Shown: positions 44,546 through 53,816, counted from the stretch's first letter. The stretch is DNA of 64,000 nt from Curtobacterium sp. 9128 (GCF_007673775.1 NZ_VEAF01000004.1:63451-127450); one strand, 5' to 3'. The notes: generated from the letters alone by a model not told the origin. Made by a program: numbers and translations.

Positions 44546-45726
44546 CCCGCTTCGACGCCGAGGTCGGCGTGGTCGGCGTGGGGACCATGGGTGCGCAGAC
44601 CATGTGGCAGCTCGCCCGACGCGGTGTGTCGGCGATCGGCTTCGAGCAGTTCGCACCGGGACACGACCGCTCGGGGGCCGGTGGCGAGTCCCGCCTGTTC
44701 CGGACCGCGTACCTCGAGGGCAGTCACTACGTGCCGCTGCTCCGCCGGTCCCGCGCCGCATGGGAGCAGCTCGGCGCCGACACCGGGGTGGAGGTGCTCC
44801 GGATGACCGGCGGCCTGATGATCGGCTCCGACGGTTCGTCGTTCCTGGAGTCCGTCGCGCGGTCGATCACCGAGCACGGCATCGACCACGAGTTCCTCGA
44901 CACCGACGCCCTCGGCACCAGGTACCCGCAGCACGCGGTCCGACCAGGCGACGTCGCGTACCTCGACCACGAGTCCGGCTGGCTGCGACCCGAGGTCGCC
45001 GTCACGCTCGCCGCGTCGGAGGCCGAACGCCTCGGCGGCGTCGTCCACCGGCGTGCGCGCGTGACCGAGATCCGGATGACCGACGCCGCGGTCGAGGTGC
45101 ACACCGAGGAGCGGGTGTTCCGGTTCCCGCGGCTGGTCGTCGCGGCCGGAGTCTGGACGGCACGGCTCCTGCCGGGCATCACGCCCCTGCACGAGGTGAT
45201 CCGGATCGTGATGACCTGGTTCCCGACCGTGACGCCGGAGCGCTTCACCGAGGACGTGTTCCCGATCTTCGTGCGCCAGTCGGACGGGTTCGACATCTCC
45301 GGCTGGCCCTCGATCGACGGCGCCACCGTGAAGATCGGGCTCAACAACGGGTGGGACCGCGTCGCCGATCCCGACCGCCTCGACCGGAGCGTGCCGGACG
45401 AGCTCTTCGCCGAGGTCCGCGAGGCGGTGCGCGCGCTCGTCCCCGGAGTCGTGCCGGAGGTCGTGCGCGCCGGCGTGTACATGGACGGCTACACCGCCGA
45501 CCACGACGCCTTCGTCGGGCCGCTCGGGTGGGACGACCGCGTCACCGTCCTCGGCGGCTTCTCCGGGCACGGCTTCAAGCTCGCACCGGCGATGGGCACG
45601 GTCGCGGCCGACCTCGCCACGACCGGCACGACCGACCTGCCGGTCGGTTTCCTCGACCCCGCACGCTTCTCCGCCACCGTGACCGCCGCCGACCGCCTGC
45701 GCTTCGGCCGCCCTGGAACGCGCTGA
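44542..45726 (+). CDS. FAD-dependent amine oxidase, sarcosine/N-methyltryptophan oxidase-like (copy 2)
   Basis: A 394-residue paralogue of copy 1, starting at ATG inside the copy 1 stop. It has VVGVGTMGAQTMWQLARRG, GGESRLFRTAYLEGSHY and GGFSGHGFKLAPAMGTVAADL. The covalent-FAD cysteine is again absent (YMDGYTADHDAFVG). Copies 1 and 2 match through most of their length and so come from a duplication, but residues lining the substrate side differ (VHWYPVRHPERF against MTWFPTVTPERF), suggesting related, not identical, substrates. Confidence 0.82.
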   Translation: MTRFDAEVGVVGVGTMGAQTMWQLARRGVSAIGFEQFAPGHDRSGAGGESRLFRTAYLEGSHYVPLLRRSRAAWEQLGADTGVEVLRMTGGLMIGSDGSSFLESVARSITEHGIDHEFLDTDALGTRYPQHAVRPGDVAYLDHESGWLRPEVAVTLAASEAERLGGVVHRRARVTEIRMTDAAVEVHTEERVFRFPRLVVAAGVWTARLLPGITPLHEVIRIVMTWFPTVTPERFTEDVFPIFVRQSDGFDISGWPSIDGATVKIGLNNGWDRVADPDRLDRSVPDELFAEVREAVRALVPGVVPEVVRAGVYMDGYTADHDAFVGPLGWDDRVTVLGGFSGHGFKLAPAMGTVAADLATTGTTDLPVGFLDPARFSATVTAADRLRFGRPGTR

Positions 45727-45751
45727 ACCAGCACCCACCGAAAGGAACCCC

Positions 45752-46960
45752 ATGGAGACCATCACCACGGACGTCGTCGTCGTCGGACTCGGCGCCTTCG
45801 GATCCGCCGCGCTCTGGCGCCTCGCGGCCCGCGGCGTCGACGTCGTCGGCGTCGACCGGTACGGACTGGGACACCACATGGGGTCCTCGCACGGCGCCAC
45901 CCGGTTGTTCCGGATCGCCTGCCAGGAACACCCCGGGCTCACGCCGATCGCGCAGAAGTCCCTCGAGCTCTGGACCGCGCTCGGTGAGGCGGACGGCGAG
46001 ACCTACGTCCGGCAGACCGGGTGTCTCTCCACCGGGTCGCCCTCGTCCCGCCCGGTGTCCGGGGTGACGGCCGCGGCGGCACGCGCCGGTCTCGACGTCA
46101 CGCACCTGGACCACGACGAGCTGCTCCGCACGTACCCGCAGTACGGCGGGACCGCGGAGGACACCGTCGGTGTACTCGACCCCGGCGCCGGCATCTGCTA
46201 CCCCGAGAAGAACGTGCGGGCGCAGGGCGAGGCGGCGATCGCGCTCGGCGCCCGGGTGTTCACCGACACCCGCGTCACGGCGGTCGAGCTGGTCGACGGC
46301 GGCGTCCGGGTGACGACTCCGACCCTCGTGATCGAGGCCGCACAGGCCGTGGTCGCGGCGGGGGCGTGGAACGGCAAGCTCCTGCCGGGCCTGCCGCTCC
46401 GACCGCGTCGGACGCCGCTGTACTGGTTCCGGCCGAAGGACGACGCGTCCGTGTCGTTCGCCCTCGACGCCTTCCCCGCGTTCATCCACGAGCTTCCGGA
46501 CGGCCGCCACCTCTGGGGGCACGGCTCGGACGAGGACTACCTGGTCAAGATCGGCATGGAGGACTCCGGAGCCAACTTCGCGGACACGGATGCCGACACC
46601 GTCGACCGGTACATCCACCCGCGAGACGACATCGAACAGCTCTCCTCGTGGGTCGCCGACGCGTTCCCGGAGATCGACCCGGTGCCGGTCAAGGCGATCC
46701 CCTGCATGGTCACGAACTCGCCGGACGGACAGTTCCTGGTCGGCCGCCCCGACGGCGACCCGCGCCTGGTCGTCGCGGCCGGCGACCACGGGCACGGCTT
46801 CAAGCACGCCGCCGGGGTGGGGGAGCTGCTCGCACAGATCGCCGTGGGGGAGACGCCGTACACGACGATCGACTTCCTCGACCCGGACCGCTTCGCCACC
46901 GGCGCACCGGTGGACGCGGGGACGGTGCACGCCGGGTCCGTCGCACCGGTCGGAGCATGA
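45752..46960 (+). CDS. FAD-dependent amine oxidase, SolA/MSOX-like (copy 3, covalent-FAD type)
   Basis: A 402-residue DAO-family oxidase. FAD motif VVGLGAFGSAALWRLAARG, then GSSHGATRLFRIACQEHPG, and AGDHGHGFKHAAGVGELLAQ. It keeps the FAD-linking cysteine: Cys318 in IPCMVTNSPDGQFLVG, unlike copies 1 and 2. It is clearly more distant from them than they are from each other. ATG at 45752 has GAAAGG upstream. Expected to oxidise an N-methyl or secondary amino acid, giving an aldehyde or imine plus H2O2. Confidence 0.85.
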   Translation: METITTDVVVVGLGAFGSAALWRLAARGVDVVGVDRYGLGHHMGSSHGATRLFRIACQEHPGLTPIAQKSLELWTALGEADGETYVRQTGCLSTGSPSSRPVSGVTAAAARAGLDVTHLDHDELLRTYPQYGGTAEDTVGVLDPGAGICYPEKNVRAQGEAAIALGARVFTDTRVTAVELVDGGVRVTTPTLVIEAAQAVVAAGAWNGKLLPGLPLRPRRTPLYWFRPKDDASVSFALDAFPAFIHELPDGRHLWGHGSDEDYLVKIGMEDSGANFADTDADTVDRYIHPRDDIEQLSSWVADAFPEIDPVPVKAIPCMVTNSPDGQFLVGRPDGDPRLVVAAGDHGHGFKHAAGVGELLAQIAVGETPYTTIDFLDPDRFATGAPVDAGTVHAGSVAPVGA

Positions 46961-47661
46961 GCGGGAGCGGTCGTCCGGTCGCGCTGGTCACCGGGGCCTC
47001 GCGCGGCATCGGCCTCGCGATCGCCCGTGACCTCGCACGGACGCACACCGTCGTCGCCGGGGCCCGGTCCACGGCGGCGCTCGCCGGCCTCGTCGACGAG
47101 GTGCCCGACGTCGTGCCCTTCGTCTGCGACGTCGGGGACGGGGACTCGGTGGCGACCGCCGTGGCCGCGCTCGACGCCGACCGGCTCGACGTGGTCGTGC
47201 ACTCCGCGGGCATCGCTGACGAGCGGCCGTTCGACACGTTCACCCGCGACGACTGGCGCCGGTCCTTCGAGGTCAACGTCTTCGGCGTGGCGGACCTGAC
47301 CGCCCGCCTCCTCCCCGCGCTCCGTCGCGCCCGCGGGACGGTCGTGTTCCTCAACTCGGGGTCGGGGACGTTCTCCTACCCGGACGGCGCCGTGTACTCG
47401 GGGACGAAGTTCGCGCTCCGCACCATGGCCGACTGCCTGCGCGAGGAGGAACGGACGAACGGCGTCCGGGTCGTCTCCGTCCACCCCGGGTTCGTGGACA
47501 CGGACATGGCGCGGACCATCCGCCGCGAGGCGGGACGGGAGGGGCCCGACGAGTCCTACGTGCAGCCGGAGACGATCGCCGCCGGGGTGCGCGTGGCCGT
47601 CGACGCCCCGCACGAGGCGCAGTTCGAGACGATCGCGATCCGGCCGACGCTCCGCGCGTGA
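46957..47661 (+). CDS. SDR-family oxidoreductase at the end of the amine-oxidase operon
   Basis: A 234-residue classical SDR. VTGASRGIG (11-19), HSAG in place of NNAG (82-85), catalytic Ser134, Tyr147 and Lys151 (VYSGTKFAL). Arg and Ser residues after strand 2 (AGARSTAAL) favour NADP. ATG overlaps the stop of the third oxidase (ATGA). In context it could reduce or oxidise a carbonyl made by the oxidases. Confidence 0.82.
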   Translation: MSGSGRPVALVTGASRGIGLAIARDLARTHTVVAGARSTAALAGLVDEVPDVVPFVCDVGDGDSVATAVAALDADRLDVVVHSAGIADERPFDTFTRDDWRRSFEVNVFGVADLTARLLPALRRARGTVVFLNSGSGTFSYPDGAVYSGTKFALRTMADCLREEERTNGVRVVSVHPGFVDTDMARTIRREAGREGPDESYVQPETIAAGVRVAVDAPHEAQFETIAIRPTLRA

Positions 47662-47698
47662 CCCGACGTCCGACCGCGTGCGGTGTGGTGGCTCGCGG

Positions 47699-48655
47699 TC
47701 AGGTCACCCGGGCGAGCGCCTGCCCGAGGTCGCTCCGGTAGTACAGCACGGCGCGGCCGTACCGCGTCCGGTTCAGCAGCCCGCTGCGCTCGAGGACGCG
47801 GAGGTGCTGGTTGACCGCCGAGGTCGACACGCCGAAGCGCATCGCCAGGTCCGTCGACGACGCCGGCTCGCCGAGCGCCTGCAGCAGGCCGGCCCTGGTC
47901 ACGCCGAGCAGGTCGCGGACGGCACTCTGGTCGGGGTGCGACGTGGTCGACCACATCGCACCCTGCCCGCGTGCCGGGTACATGATCGTCGGCGGCAGGT
48001 CGTCGTCGATCGGTGTCGACGCGCGCACGACGAAGATCGACGGCACCAGGGTGACCCCCTCGCCCCGCACCGGTCGGTCCCGGGCGACGGAGCTCGACAG
48101 GTGGACGTCGAGGTTCCGGCCGTCGAAGCGCACCGGTTCGGCCAGGCCGCCGAGCACGGCGCCGAGTCCCCGCTGCGCGGCGATCCGGCCGCGGTGGGTG
48201 ATGTCGGACTGCATCACCGCCCGCATCCGGAGCCAGTACGGCGCGAAGCACAGCCGCCACGCGGTGGCCAGGGCCTGCTGCAGCCGTTCGACGACGACGT
48301 CGTGCCGACCCGTGAAGACCGCGGGCACGGTGCCGTGCACCCGTTCGAGGTCGGCGTGCATCCGTTCCCGCGAGATGCGGCCGAGGGTCACGAGCTCGTC
48401 GTCGAAGGAGGTCAGCGGCGACTCCGGTCGCGGGTTCACGAAGTCGGCGACCCACCGCCGCTCGTCGACCAGCCCGAGCAGGACCTCGTCGTCGAGGAGT
48501 GGCCGCACCGCGGCGATGCCGTCGAGCCACGGACGCTGGAGCGGGTATCGGTCCGGGGCACGGAACGCACGGAGCGCGAGGCCGAGCTCGGACAGCGGCG
48601 AGATCCCGAATCGGATGGTCGACACGTCGCTCGCCTCGAGCTGGTACCGGATCAT
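47699..48655 (-). CDS. ArsR-type winged-helix regulator with N-terminal DUF5937-like domain
   Basis: A 318-residue protein. The last 70 residues form a winged HTH (LGEPASSTDLAMRFGVSTSAVNQHLRVLERSGLLNRTRYGRAVLYYRSDLG). The first 240 residues are an actinobacterial domain (ISPLSELGLALRAFRAPDRYPLQRPWLDGI) often found with such HTHs and beside an MFS exporter, as here. ATG at 48655 is chosen (MIRYQLEASDV); an in-frame start at 48694 would overlap the divergent MFS gene. It likely represses the exporter. Confidence 0.8.
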   Translation of the reverse strand: MIRYQLEASDVSTIRFGISPLSELGLALRAFRAPDRYPLQRPWLDGIAAVRPLLDDEVLLGLVDERRWVADFVNPRPESPLTSFDDELVTLGRISRERMHADLERVHGTVPAVFTGRHDVVVERLQQALATAWRLCFAPYWLRMRAVMQSDITHRGRIAAQRGLGAVLGGLAEPVRFDGRNLDVHLSSSVARDRPVRGEGVTLVPSIFVVRASTPIDDDLPPTIMYPARGQGAMWSTTSHPDQSAVRDLLGVTRAGLLQALGEPASSTDLAMRFGVSTSAVNQHLRVLERSGLLNRTRYGRAVLYYRSDLGQALARVT

Positions 48656-48684
48656 GAAGCCCCACGCTACATCGATTGGCGGCC

Positions 48685-49992
48685 ATGCCGGCATCCGTCC
48701 GGAATGGGACCGTGAGCAGCAGCACCGTCCTCCCCGAAGTCCCCGTCCGCACCCTCGTCCGGCAGGACGCCACCCTCCGACGCCTGCTCACCGTCACGCT
48801 CGTCGACACGATCGGCCGTGGCGCGTTCTTCACCCTGACCTCGCTGTACCTGACCACGGTCGTCGGGCTCCCCGCGGTCGCCGTCGGACTCGGCCTCACG
48901 GTCGCCGGCGCCGTCGGTGTCCTGAGCTCCCTCGGGTTCGGCCACCTCGCCGACCGGTTCAGCGCCCGCCGGATGCTCGTGTGGCTGCACCTCGTCCAGG
49001 GACTCGCACTCGTCGGCTACGTGCTCGTGCACGACCTGCCGACCCTCGTCGTCGTCGCGTCGATCGTGACGCTCGCGCAGCAGGGCGGTTCCTCGGTCCG
49101 GTCCGCGGCCATCGGGCGAGCGTTCCCGGGCGGGGAACGCGTCCGGGTCCGGGCGACGATGCGCACCGTGACGAACGTCGGCATCGCCGCCGGGACCGCC
49201 CTCGCCGCGATCCCGCTCGCGGTGGGCACCGGGTCGGCCTACCGCGTCACCATGGTCGCAGCCGGCGTGCTCTTCGTCGCCTCGGCGCTGCTGCTGCTCG
49301 GACTGCCGTCCGCCCGGATCGACGCGGCCCCGGCCGAACGCACGGAGACCGGCTCCCTCGTGTTGCCGACCGCCGACGTCCGATCGCCCTACCGCGACGT
49401 CCGCTTCCTCGGGATGACCGCACTCACCGGCGTCTTCGGCATCCAGTTCGGCCTGTTCGAGGTCGCGGTACCGCTCTGGGTCGTCGGGCACACCGTCGCG
49501 CCGGACGTGCTCGTCTCGCCGCTCCTGCTCGTCAACACCGCGGTCGTGATCGCGTTGCAGGTGCGCATGAGCCGCGGGACCGGGACGATCGCCGGTGCCG
49601 GACGGTCGATGCTGCACGCCGGGTGGTTGATGGCGCTGGCGTGTGGCCTGTGGGCGGCCGCCGGCTGGGTCAGCGGCGACGACTGGGGGCCGGTCGCGCT
49701 CGCCGCGGTGGTGCTCGTCGTCGCCGCCCTCGTGCACTCGCTCGCGGAGATCACCTCGAGTGCCGCGGGGTGGAGCCTGAGCTTCGAGATGGCCCCTGCG
49801 GAGCGGGTCGGCGCGTACCAGGGCGTCTACGGGACCGGCTACGCGGTGGGCGCGATGGTCGCCCCGGCCGTCGTGACCCTGACGGCGATCGACCTCGGCA
49901 CGGTGGGCTGGGCCGTCCTCGCGGCGATGTTCCTCGGAGCGGCGCTCGGCACGGCCGCGATCGCCCGACGTGCCGCACGCGTGGCGCGGTGA
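48685..49992 (+). CDS. MFS transporter
   Basis: A 435-residue membrane protein with about 12 helices. After a 30-residue cytoplasmic lead it has TIGRGAFFTLTSLYLTTVVG and the loop 2-3 pattern GHLADRFSARRMLVWL. Drug or metabolite export is likely, given the paired HTH regulator 29 bp away on the other strand. ATG at 48685 is used; a TTG nine bases earlier and a GTG at 48712 are alternatives. Confidence 0.83.
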   Translation: MPASVRNGTVSSSTVLPEVPVRTLVRQDATLRRLLTVTLVDTIGRGAFFTLTSLYLTTVVGLPAVAVGLGLTVAGAVGVLSSLGFGHLADRFSARRMLVWLHLVQGLALVGYVLVHDLPTLVVVASIVTLAQQGGSSVRSAAIGRAFPGGERVRVRATMRTVTNVGIAAGTALAAIPLAVGTGSAYRVTMVAAGVLFVASALLLLGLPSARIDAAPAERTETGSLVLPTADVRSPYRDVRFLGMTALTGVFGIQFGLFEVAVPLWVVGHTVAPDVLVSPLLLVNTAVVIALQVRMSRGTGTIAGAGRSMLHAGWLMALACGLWAAAGWVSGDDWGPVALAAVVLVVAALVHSLAEITSSAAGWSLSFEMAPAERVGAYQGVYGTGYAVGAMVAPAVVTLTAIDLGTVGWAVLAAMFLGAALGTAAIARRAARVAR

Positions 49993-50127
49993 CGACGCTC
50001 GGAGCACCCCGTCGCTGAGACTCCGCACACGTTCCACCGGTCGAACCGCACCAGCATCAGGAACGCCGCCGATGTCCGCACAACGGAGGACTTGTCGCTC
50101 GTCGAAGCCGAGGTGGACAGTTCGACC

Positions 50128-51660
50128 GTGAACAACACACAGGGGAACCGCGTCGCCTCGACGCGGTCGGTCCGGCCACGGACCAGGAACACGTTCATCA
50201 CGATCGCGGCAGCCGCGATCGCCCTCGTCGCCACGATCGGCACCGCTGCTCCGGCACTCGCCGGCCAACCGGGTCTGAACACCGGGGGAGGGCCCTCCGC
50301 GCAGGCCAACAGTGCGATCGCGTACGCCGAGAGCATGTGGAGCACCAGCAACGGCGGTCCGAACTCGCACACCTACTACTCGCTCGGCGGCAACGGCCCC
50401 GACGCGTGGGACTGCTCGGGGCTGGTCTGGAAGGCGTACCTGCAGGCCGGGATCGACCTGTCGAACGGCGCATCGCGACCCGTCGTCGGGGACGAGTACA
50501 ACGCGTTGAAGAACCACCTGGTGTCGCGGTCGAACGCCCAGCCGGGTGACGTCCTGTTCTGGACGAGCAACGGTTCGACGAGCGGGAACTTCCTGCACGA
50601 CGGGATCTACCTCGGCGGCGGCTACATGGTGGCGGCTGCCGCCCCCGGCGAGGGCGTGAAGGAGCAGACGCTCTGGTCGGAGCCCGGCGAGGAACTCCTC
50701 GACGTGGTCGGACGCCCGACCGGTTCGTTGAGCGGCGTCGGGTCCGGCGGCAGCTCGGTGACCAACACCTCGTACGTCACCGCAGCCCAGGTCAACACCG
50801 GCAAACTCTGGAGCATCACGGCGTCGAAGGCCGCGACCGCGTACAACGTGGGTGTCGCAGCCGGCACCAGTCCCGCGATCGCCTCGCTGCCCGGCGGCAA
50901 GTACGTGACCGCCTTCCAGGCGCAGGGAGGCAGCCTCTGGACGATCACCTCGGACGGAGCCGCCACGTCGTTCCCCGTGGGGATGAAGGCCGGGACCAGC
51001 CCGTCGATCATCGCCACCGCCGGCGGCGGGTACGTGGTCGCGGTGCAGACGAACACGGGCAAGCTCTGGACGATCACCAACACCAAGGCGGCGACCGCGT
51101 TCGACATCGGCATGGCGGCTGGGACGAGCCCGTCGATCGCCGCGGTCGGGAGCGGGTACGTCGTCGCGGTGCAGACGAACAGCGGTGACCTGTGGAGCGT
51201 GACGAACACGAACGCGGCGACGTCGTTCGGCGTCGGGATGATGGCGGGCACCAGCCCCGCGATCACGGCGACCGCCAACGGCGGGTACGTCATCGCAGCC
51301 CAGACGAACACGGGTGCCCTGTGGAGCGTGACCAACACCAAGGCGGCCACGGCCTTCCCGGTCGGCATGAAGGCCGGTACGAGCCCGGCGATCCTGTCGG
51401 TCTCCGGTGGCGGCTACGTGATCGCGGTGCAGACGAACTCGGGTTCGCTGTGGACGATCACGGACGGCAAGGCCGCGACCGCGTTCGACATCGGCATGGC
51501 GGCGGGCACGAGCCCGTCCATCGCCGCGGTCGGCAGTGGCTACGTCGTCGCCGTCGAGACCAACACCGACGTGCTGTGGACGGTCACGAACGACGACGCC
51601 GCGACGGCCTTCCCCGTGGGGATGCAGGCCGGGACGAGCCCGGCGATCCTGGCCGACTGA
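50128..51660 (+). CDS. Secreted NlpC/P60 endopeptidase with seven-repeat beta-propeller-like C-terminus
   Basis: A 510-residue exported protein. Signal peptide 1-45 ends APALA. The NlpC/P60 domain (55-195) has catalytic Cys96 (AWDCSGLVWKAYLQAG), His157 (FLHDGIYLGGGYM) and its polar partner downstream, so cell-wall peptide cleavage is expected. From residue 216 to the end are seven repeats of about 42 residues, each like YVVAVQTNTGKLW(T/S)-x-T-x6-AT(A/S)F-x2-G(M)-xAGTSP(S/A)I. Seven such repeats suggest a seven-bladed propeller, perhaps glycan-binding. Start uncertain: GTG 50128 gives the shortest signal peptide; TTG 50092 and GTG 50113 are in frame. Confidence 0.82.
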   Translation: MNNTQGNRVASTRSVRPRTRNTFITIAAAAIALVATIGTAAPALAGQPGLNTGGGPSAQANSAIAYAESMWSTSNGGPNSHTYYSLGGNGPDAWDCSGLVWKAYLQAGIDLSNGASRPVVGDEYNALKNHLVSRSNAQPGDVLFWTSNGSTSGNFLHDGIYLGGGYMVAAAAPGEGVKEQTLWSEPGEELLDVVGRPTGSLSGVGSGGSSVTNTSYVTAAQVNTGKLWSITASKAATAYNVGVAAGTSPAIASLPGGKYVTAFQAQGGSLWTITSDGAATSFPVGMKAGTSPSIIATAGGGYVVAVQTNTGKLWTITNTKAATAFDIGMAAGTSPSIAAVGSGYVVAVQTNSGDLWSVTNTNAATSFGVGMMAGTSPAITATANGGYVIAAQTNTGALWSVTNTKAATAFPVGMKAGTSPAILSVSGGGYVIAVQTNSGSLWTITDGKAATAFDIGMAAGTSPSIAAVGSGYVVAVETNTDVLWTVTNDDAATAFPVGMQAGTSPAILAD

Positions 51661-51676
51661 CGCTCGTCAACTGCGG

Positions 51677-51710
51677 CGGAGCGGGTCGTCCGTCCGGACG
51701 ACCCGCTCCG
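51677..51710 (+). terminator. Terminator hairpin of the NlpC/P60 gene
   Basis: Perfect 16-bp arms CGGAGCGGGTCGTCCG with a two-base spacer, 16 bp after the stop. Confidence 0.75.
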
Positions 51711-51720
51711 TACCCGTCCG

Positions 51721-51776
51721 ACGACCGGAGGCAGTTCGCGCCACGTCTCGACGTGGCGCGAACTGCCTCCGGTCGT
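51721..51776. terminator. 26-bp-arm hairpin of the GAC-N-GGAGGC family
   Basis: Perfect arms beginning ACGACCGGAGGCAGTTC with loop CTCG, 10 bp beyond the first hairpin and 66 bp from the stop of the convergent Eis-like gene. It can serve as terminator from either side. Confidence 0.78.
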
Positions 51777-51842
51777 GCGAGTGCCAGAAGCGGTGTGCCC
51801 GAGCGTGAGCGGCGCCCGAGCTGACCGACACCCCGCCCCGCG

Positions 51843-53159
51843 TCAGAAGTACGTGATCCCGTGCGGCGTCCGCGCCGGCAGCAGCATCGCCCGGAGTCGC
51901 ACCACGACCGCCGGGTCCGAGGCCCACACCAGTCCGGCGGCGGCGAGCGTCACCGGGTCCACCGAGCCGATGAGCAGCGCACCGAGGTCGGCCACGTCGA
52001 GCGCGACGTCGACCGCGTCGCCGGCCTCGTCGGCCAGTCGGGTGACGGTCCCGCGGCCGTCGACGACCTCGAGCCGGTACGTCCCCGCGGCGAAGCCGAG
52101 CGTGTCCGACACCGCGAGCACCAGGGAGCCGTCGACGGCGTACGGGCGCGACTCGAGCGTCGCCACGACGTCGAGCACGCGGAGCCACACGTGGTCCTCC
52201 TCGTGGTCGACGTCGTAGGCCCGGTTGTCGCCGAGCGCGGCGACGATCGGGTCGTCGAGGCGCGACCGGTTGTACCGCACGACGTCGTTGAGGTCGATCG
52301 ACAGCAGGAACTCCCAGAGCGACAGGTAGGCCTCGTCGGTGGCGTAGACGAGGTCGACGATCTCGACCGAGGTGTCCGAGCCGCTCTCCTTCACCCGCCA
52401 GGTGACGTACCCGTCGACGTCGTCGGAGCCCTCGGCGCGGTGGACCGCGGCCCGGACGTCCTTCGCGGGCTCGCCGTCGCCGGTGAGCTCGCCGAAGACG
52501 ACCGGCCAGGTGGCGACGTTCCGCACCATCGACCCGGGCGTGCGCGCGTCGAAGCGTGCGAAGACGTCCTGGCCGACCCGGTCCGCCAACCACGCCAGCG
52601 GCACGACGGACACGGTGCCCGAGGTCGGCGCGAGGAAGGGCAGCGCCCGGTTCCGACGCACGCTCACGGCACGCTCGCGGATGGCACAGCCGAAGCCGAA
52701 CCGGCGGTAGATCGTGCCCTCGGACGCGGTCAGGGACGCCACCGCGTAGCCGTCCTCGACGCCACGGCGGAGCGCGTGGGTCATCATGGCGCGCAGGATG
52801 CCCCGTCGGCGCTCGGTCGGGCGGACCGTGACGGCCGAGATGGCCTGGGTGTCGATGCCGGTCCCGTCGCCCCACGAGAGCGCCTTGCGGAACCAGGTGA
52901 AGGTACCCGCCGGCCACGTCTCGTCGACGGAACCGGGCAGCGGCTCGCGGACGTGGACGCCGAGCAGCGTCTCCTGGTCGGCGATCATGTTGCCGGCGAT
53001 CCGCGCGAGGACCTCCGGCGTCGGGTTGCCCTCGTGGAAGCCCATGCCCACGGCCTGCATCCAGGCGGCGGTGCGGTCGTCCGGCACCCCGTCGGCGTCG
53101 GCGGCCGGCGTGAACTCCCGGAGGTCGAAACGGTTGTCGAAGTCGTCGTTGATCGGCAC
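51843..53159 (-). CDS. Eis-like GNAT N-acetyltransferase
   Basis: A 438-residue protein of the Eis family: a first GNAT fold with acetyl-CoA loop VRPTERRRGILRAMMTHAL (about 110-130), a second GNAT-like domain, and a C-terminal sterol-carrier-like domain. The chain ends in Phe (GITYF), as in Eis, where the C-terminal carboxylate is the catalytic base. Family members acetylate aminoglycosides at several amines or lysines of proteins; the natural substrate here is unknown. Confidence 0.85.
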   Translation of the reverse strand: MPINDDFDNRFDLREFTPAADADGVPDDRTAAWMQAVGMGFHEGNPTPEVLARIAGNMIADQETLLGVHVREPLPGSVDETWPAGTFTWFRKALSWGDGTGIDTQAISAVTVRPTERRRGILRAMMTHALRRGVEDGYAVASLTASEGTIYRRFGFGCAIRERAVSVRRNRALPFLAPTSGTVSVVPLAWLADRVGQDVFARFDARTPGSMVRNVATWPVVFGELTGDGEPAKDVRAAVHRAEGSDDVDGYVTWRVKESGSDTSVEIVDLVYATDEAYLSLWEFLLSIDLNDVVRYNRSRLDDPIVAALGDNRAYDVDHEEDHVWLRVLDVVATLESRPYAVDGSLVLAVSDTLGFAAGTYRLEVVDGRGTVTRLADEAGDAVDVALDVADLGALLIGSVDPVTLAAAGLVWASDPAVVVRLRAMLLPARTPHGITYF

Positions 53160-53277
53160 GAGGCGACCCTATCGGTGCCGGGTGACGGCATGGTCGGTGA
53201 CGTTCGGACTGGAGGCACGGCTCGGCCCCGGCGGTCGACGCTCCACCCCGCCCTCCCGGCCCGCAGCGCCGGTCCGC

Positions 53278-53805
53278 TCAGTCCGTCGCGCCGGCCGGCG
53301 GGTCGACCAGGAGTCCCACGCGGTCGTCCAGGTAGGTGGCCAGCGGCACGGCGGTGTCGGCCGTGGGGGACCAGCGCACCAGCGGTTCGTCGTCGCGCAC
53401 GGTGAGCACACCGGTGCCGTCGAGCAGGGTCGCGTCCAGGGGGATCGGTGTGGCGCCGTGGTTCACGGTGTCGCCGGCGTCGAAGTGTCCGCGGACCGCC
53501 GCGGCCCGGTATGCCCGGCGGACCTCCGCGGAGACGGACACGAACTGGGAGCGCCCCGGATCGGTCACGCGCGTGATCGCCCCGGTCGCCCAGACGCGGC
53601 CACCGGTCTCGGGGGAGGACCCGATCAGCAGGGCCCCGACGCGCCACACCCGCCCGAGCGGTCGCATCGTCGGTTCGCGTCGGATGCCGAGCACTGCCCT
53701 CGGCTCGACGTACTCGCCGAGTGCCTCGTCCCGGACGTCCGCGGCACGGAGGCGCCTGGCCGCCGCGTCCAACAGCTCGCGCGTTCGCGTCACCGGGTCC
53801 GTCAC
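53278..53805 (-). CDS. Conserved hypothetical protein
   Basis: A 175-residue soluble protein starting at GTG. It has an N-terminal helix (TRTRELLDAAARRLRAADV) then a mostly beta domain (VWRVGALLIGSSPETGGRVWATGAITRVTDPGR, FDAGDTVNHGATPIPLDATLLDG). No membrane segment or catalytic motif that I recognise. It lies 11 bp after the SipW-type peptidase gene in the same direction and may be read with it. The gap 53160-53277 after it contains an unpaired GGACTGGAGGC half-site (53216-53226 region). Confidence 0.5.
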   Translation of the reverse strand: MTDPVTRTRELLDAAARRLRAADVRDEALGEYVEPRAVLGIRREPTMRPLGRVWRVGALLIGSSPETGGRVWATGAITRVTDPGRSQFVSVSAEVRRAYRAAAVRGHFDAGDTVNHGATPIPLDATLLDGTGVLTVRDDEPLVRWSPTADTAVPLATYLDDRVGLLVDPPAGATD

Positions 53806-53816
53806 GTCTGCCGAGC

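Noticed and set aside
53216-53240. Seventh hairpin of the GGAC-N-GGAGGC family
   Set aside because: Only the left arm (GGACTGGAGGCACGG) is present; no complementary arm follows, so it is at most a decayed copy.
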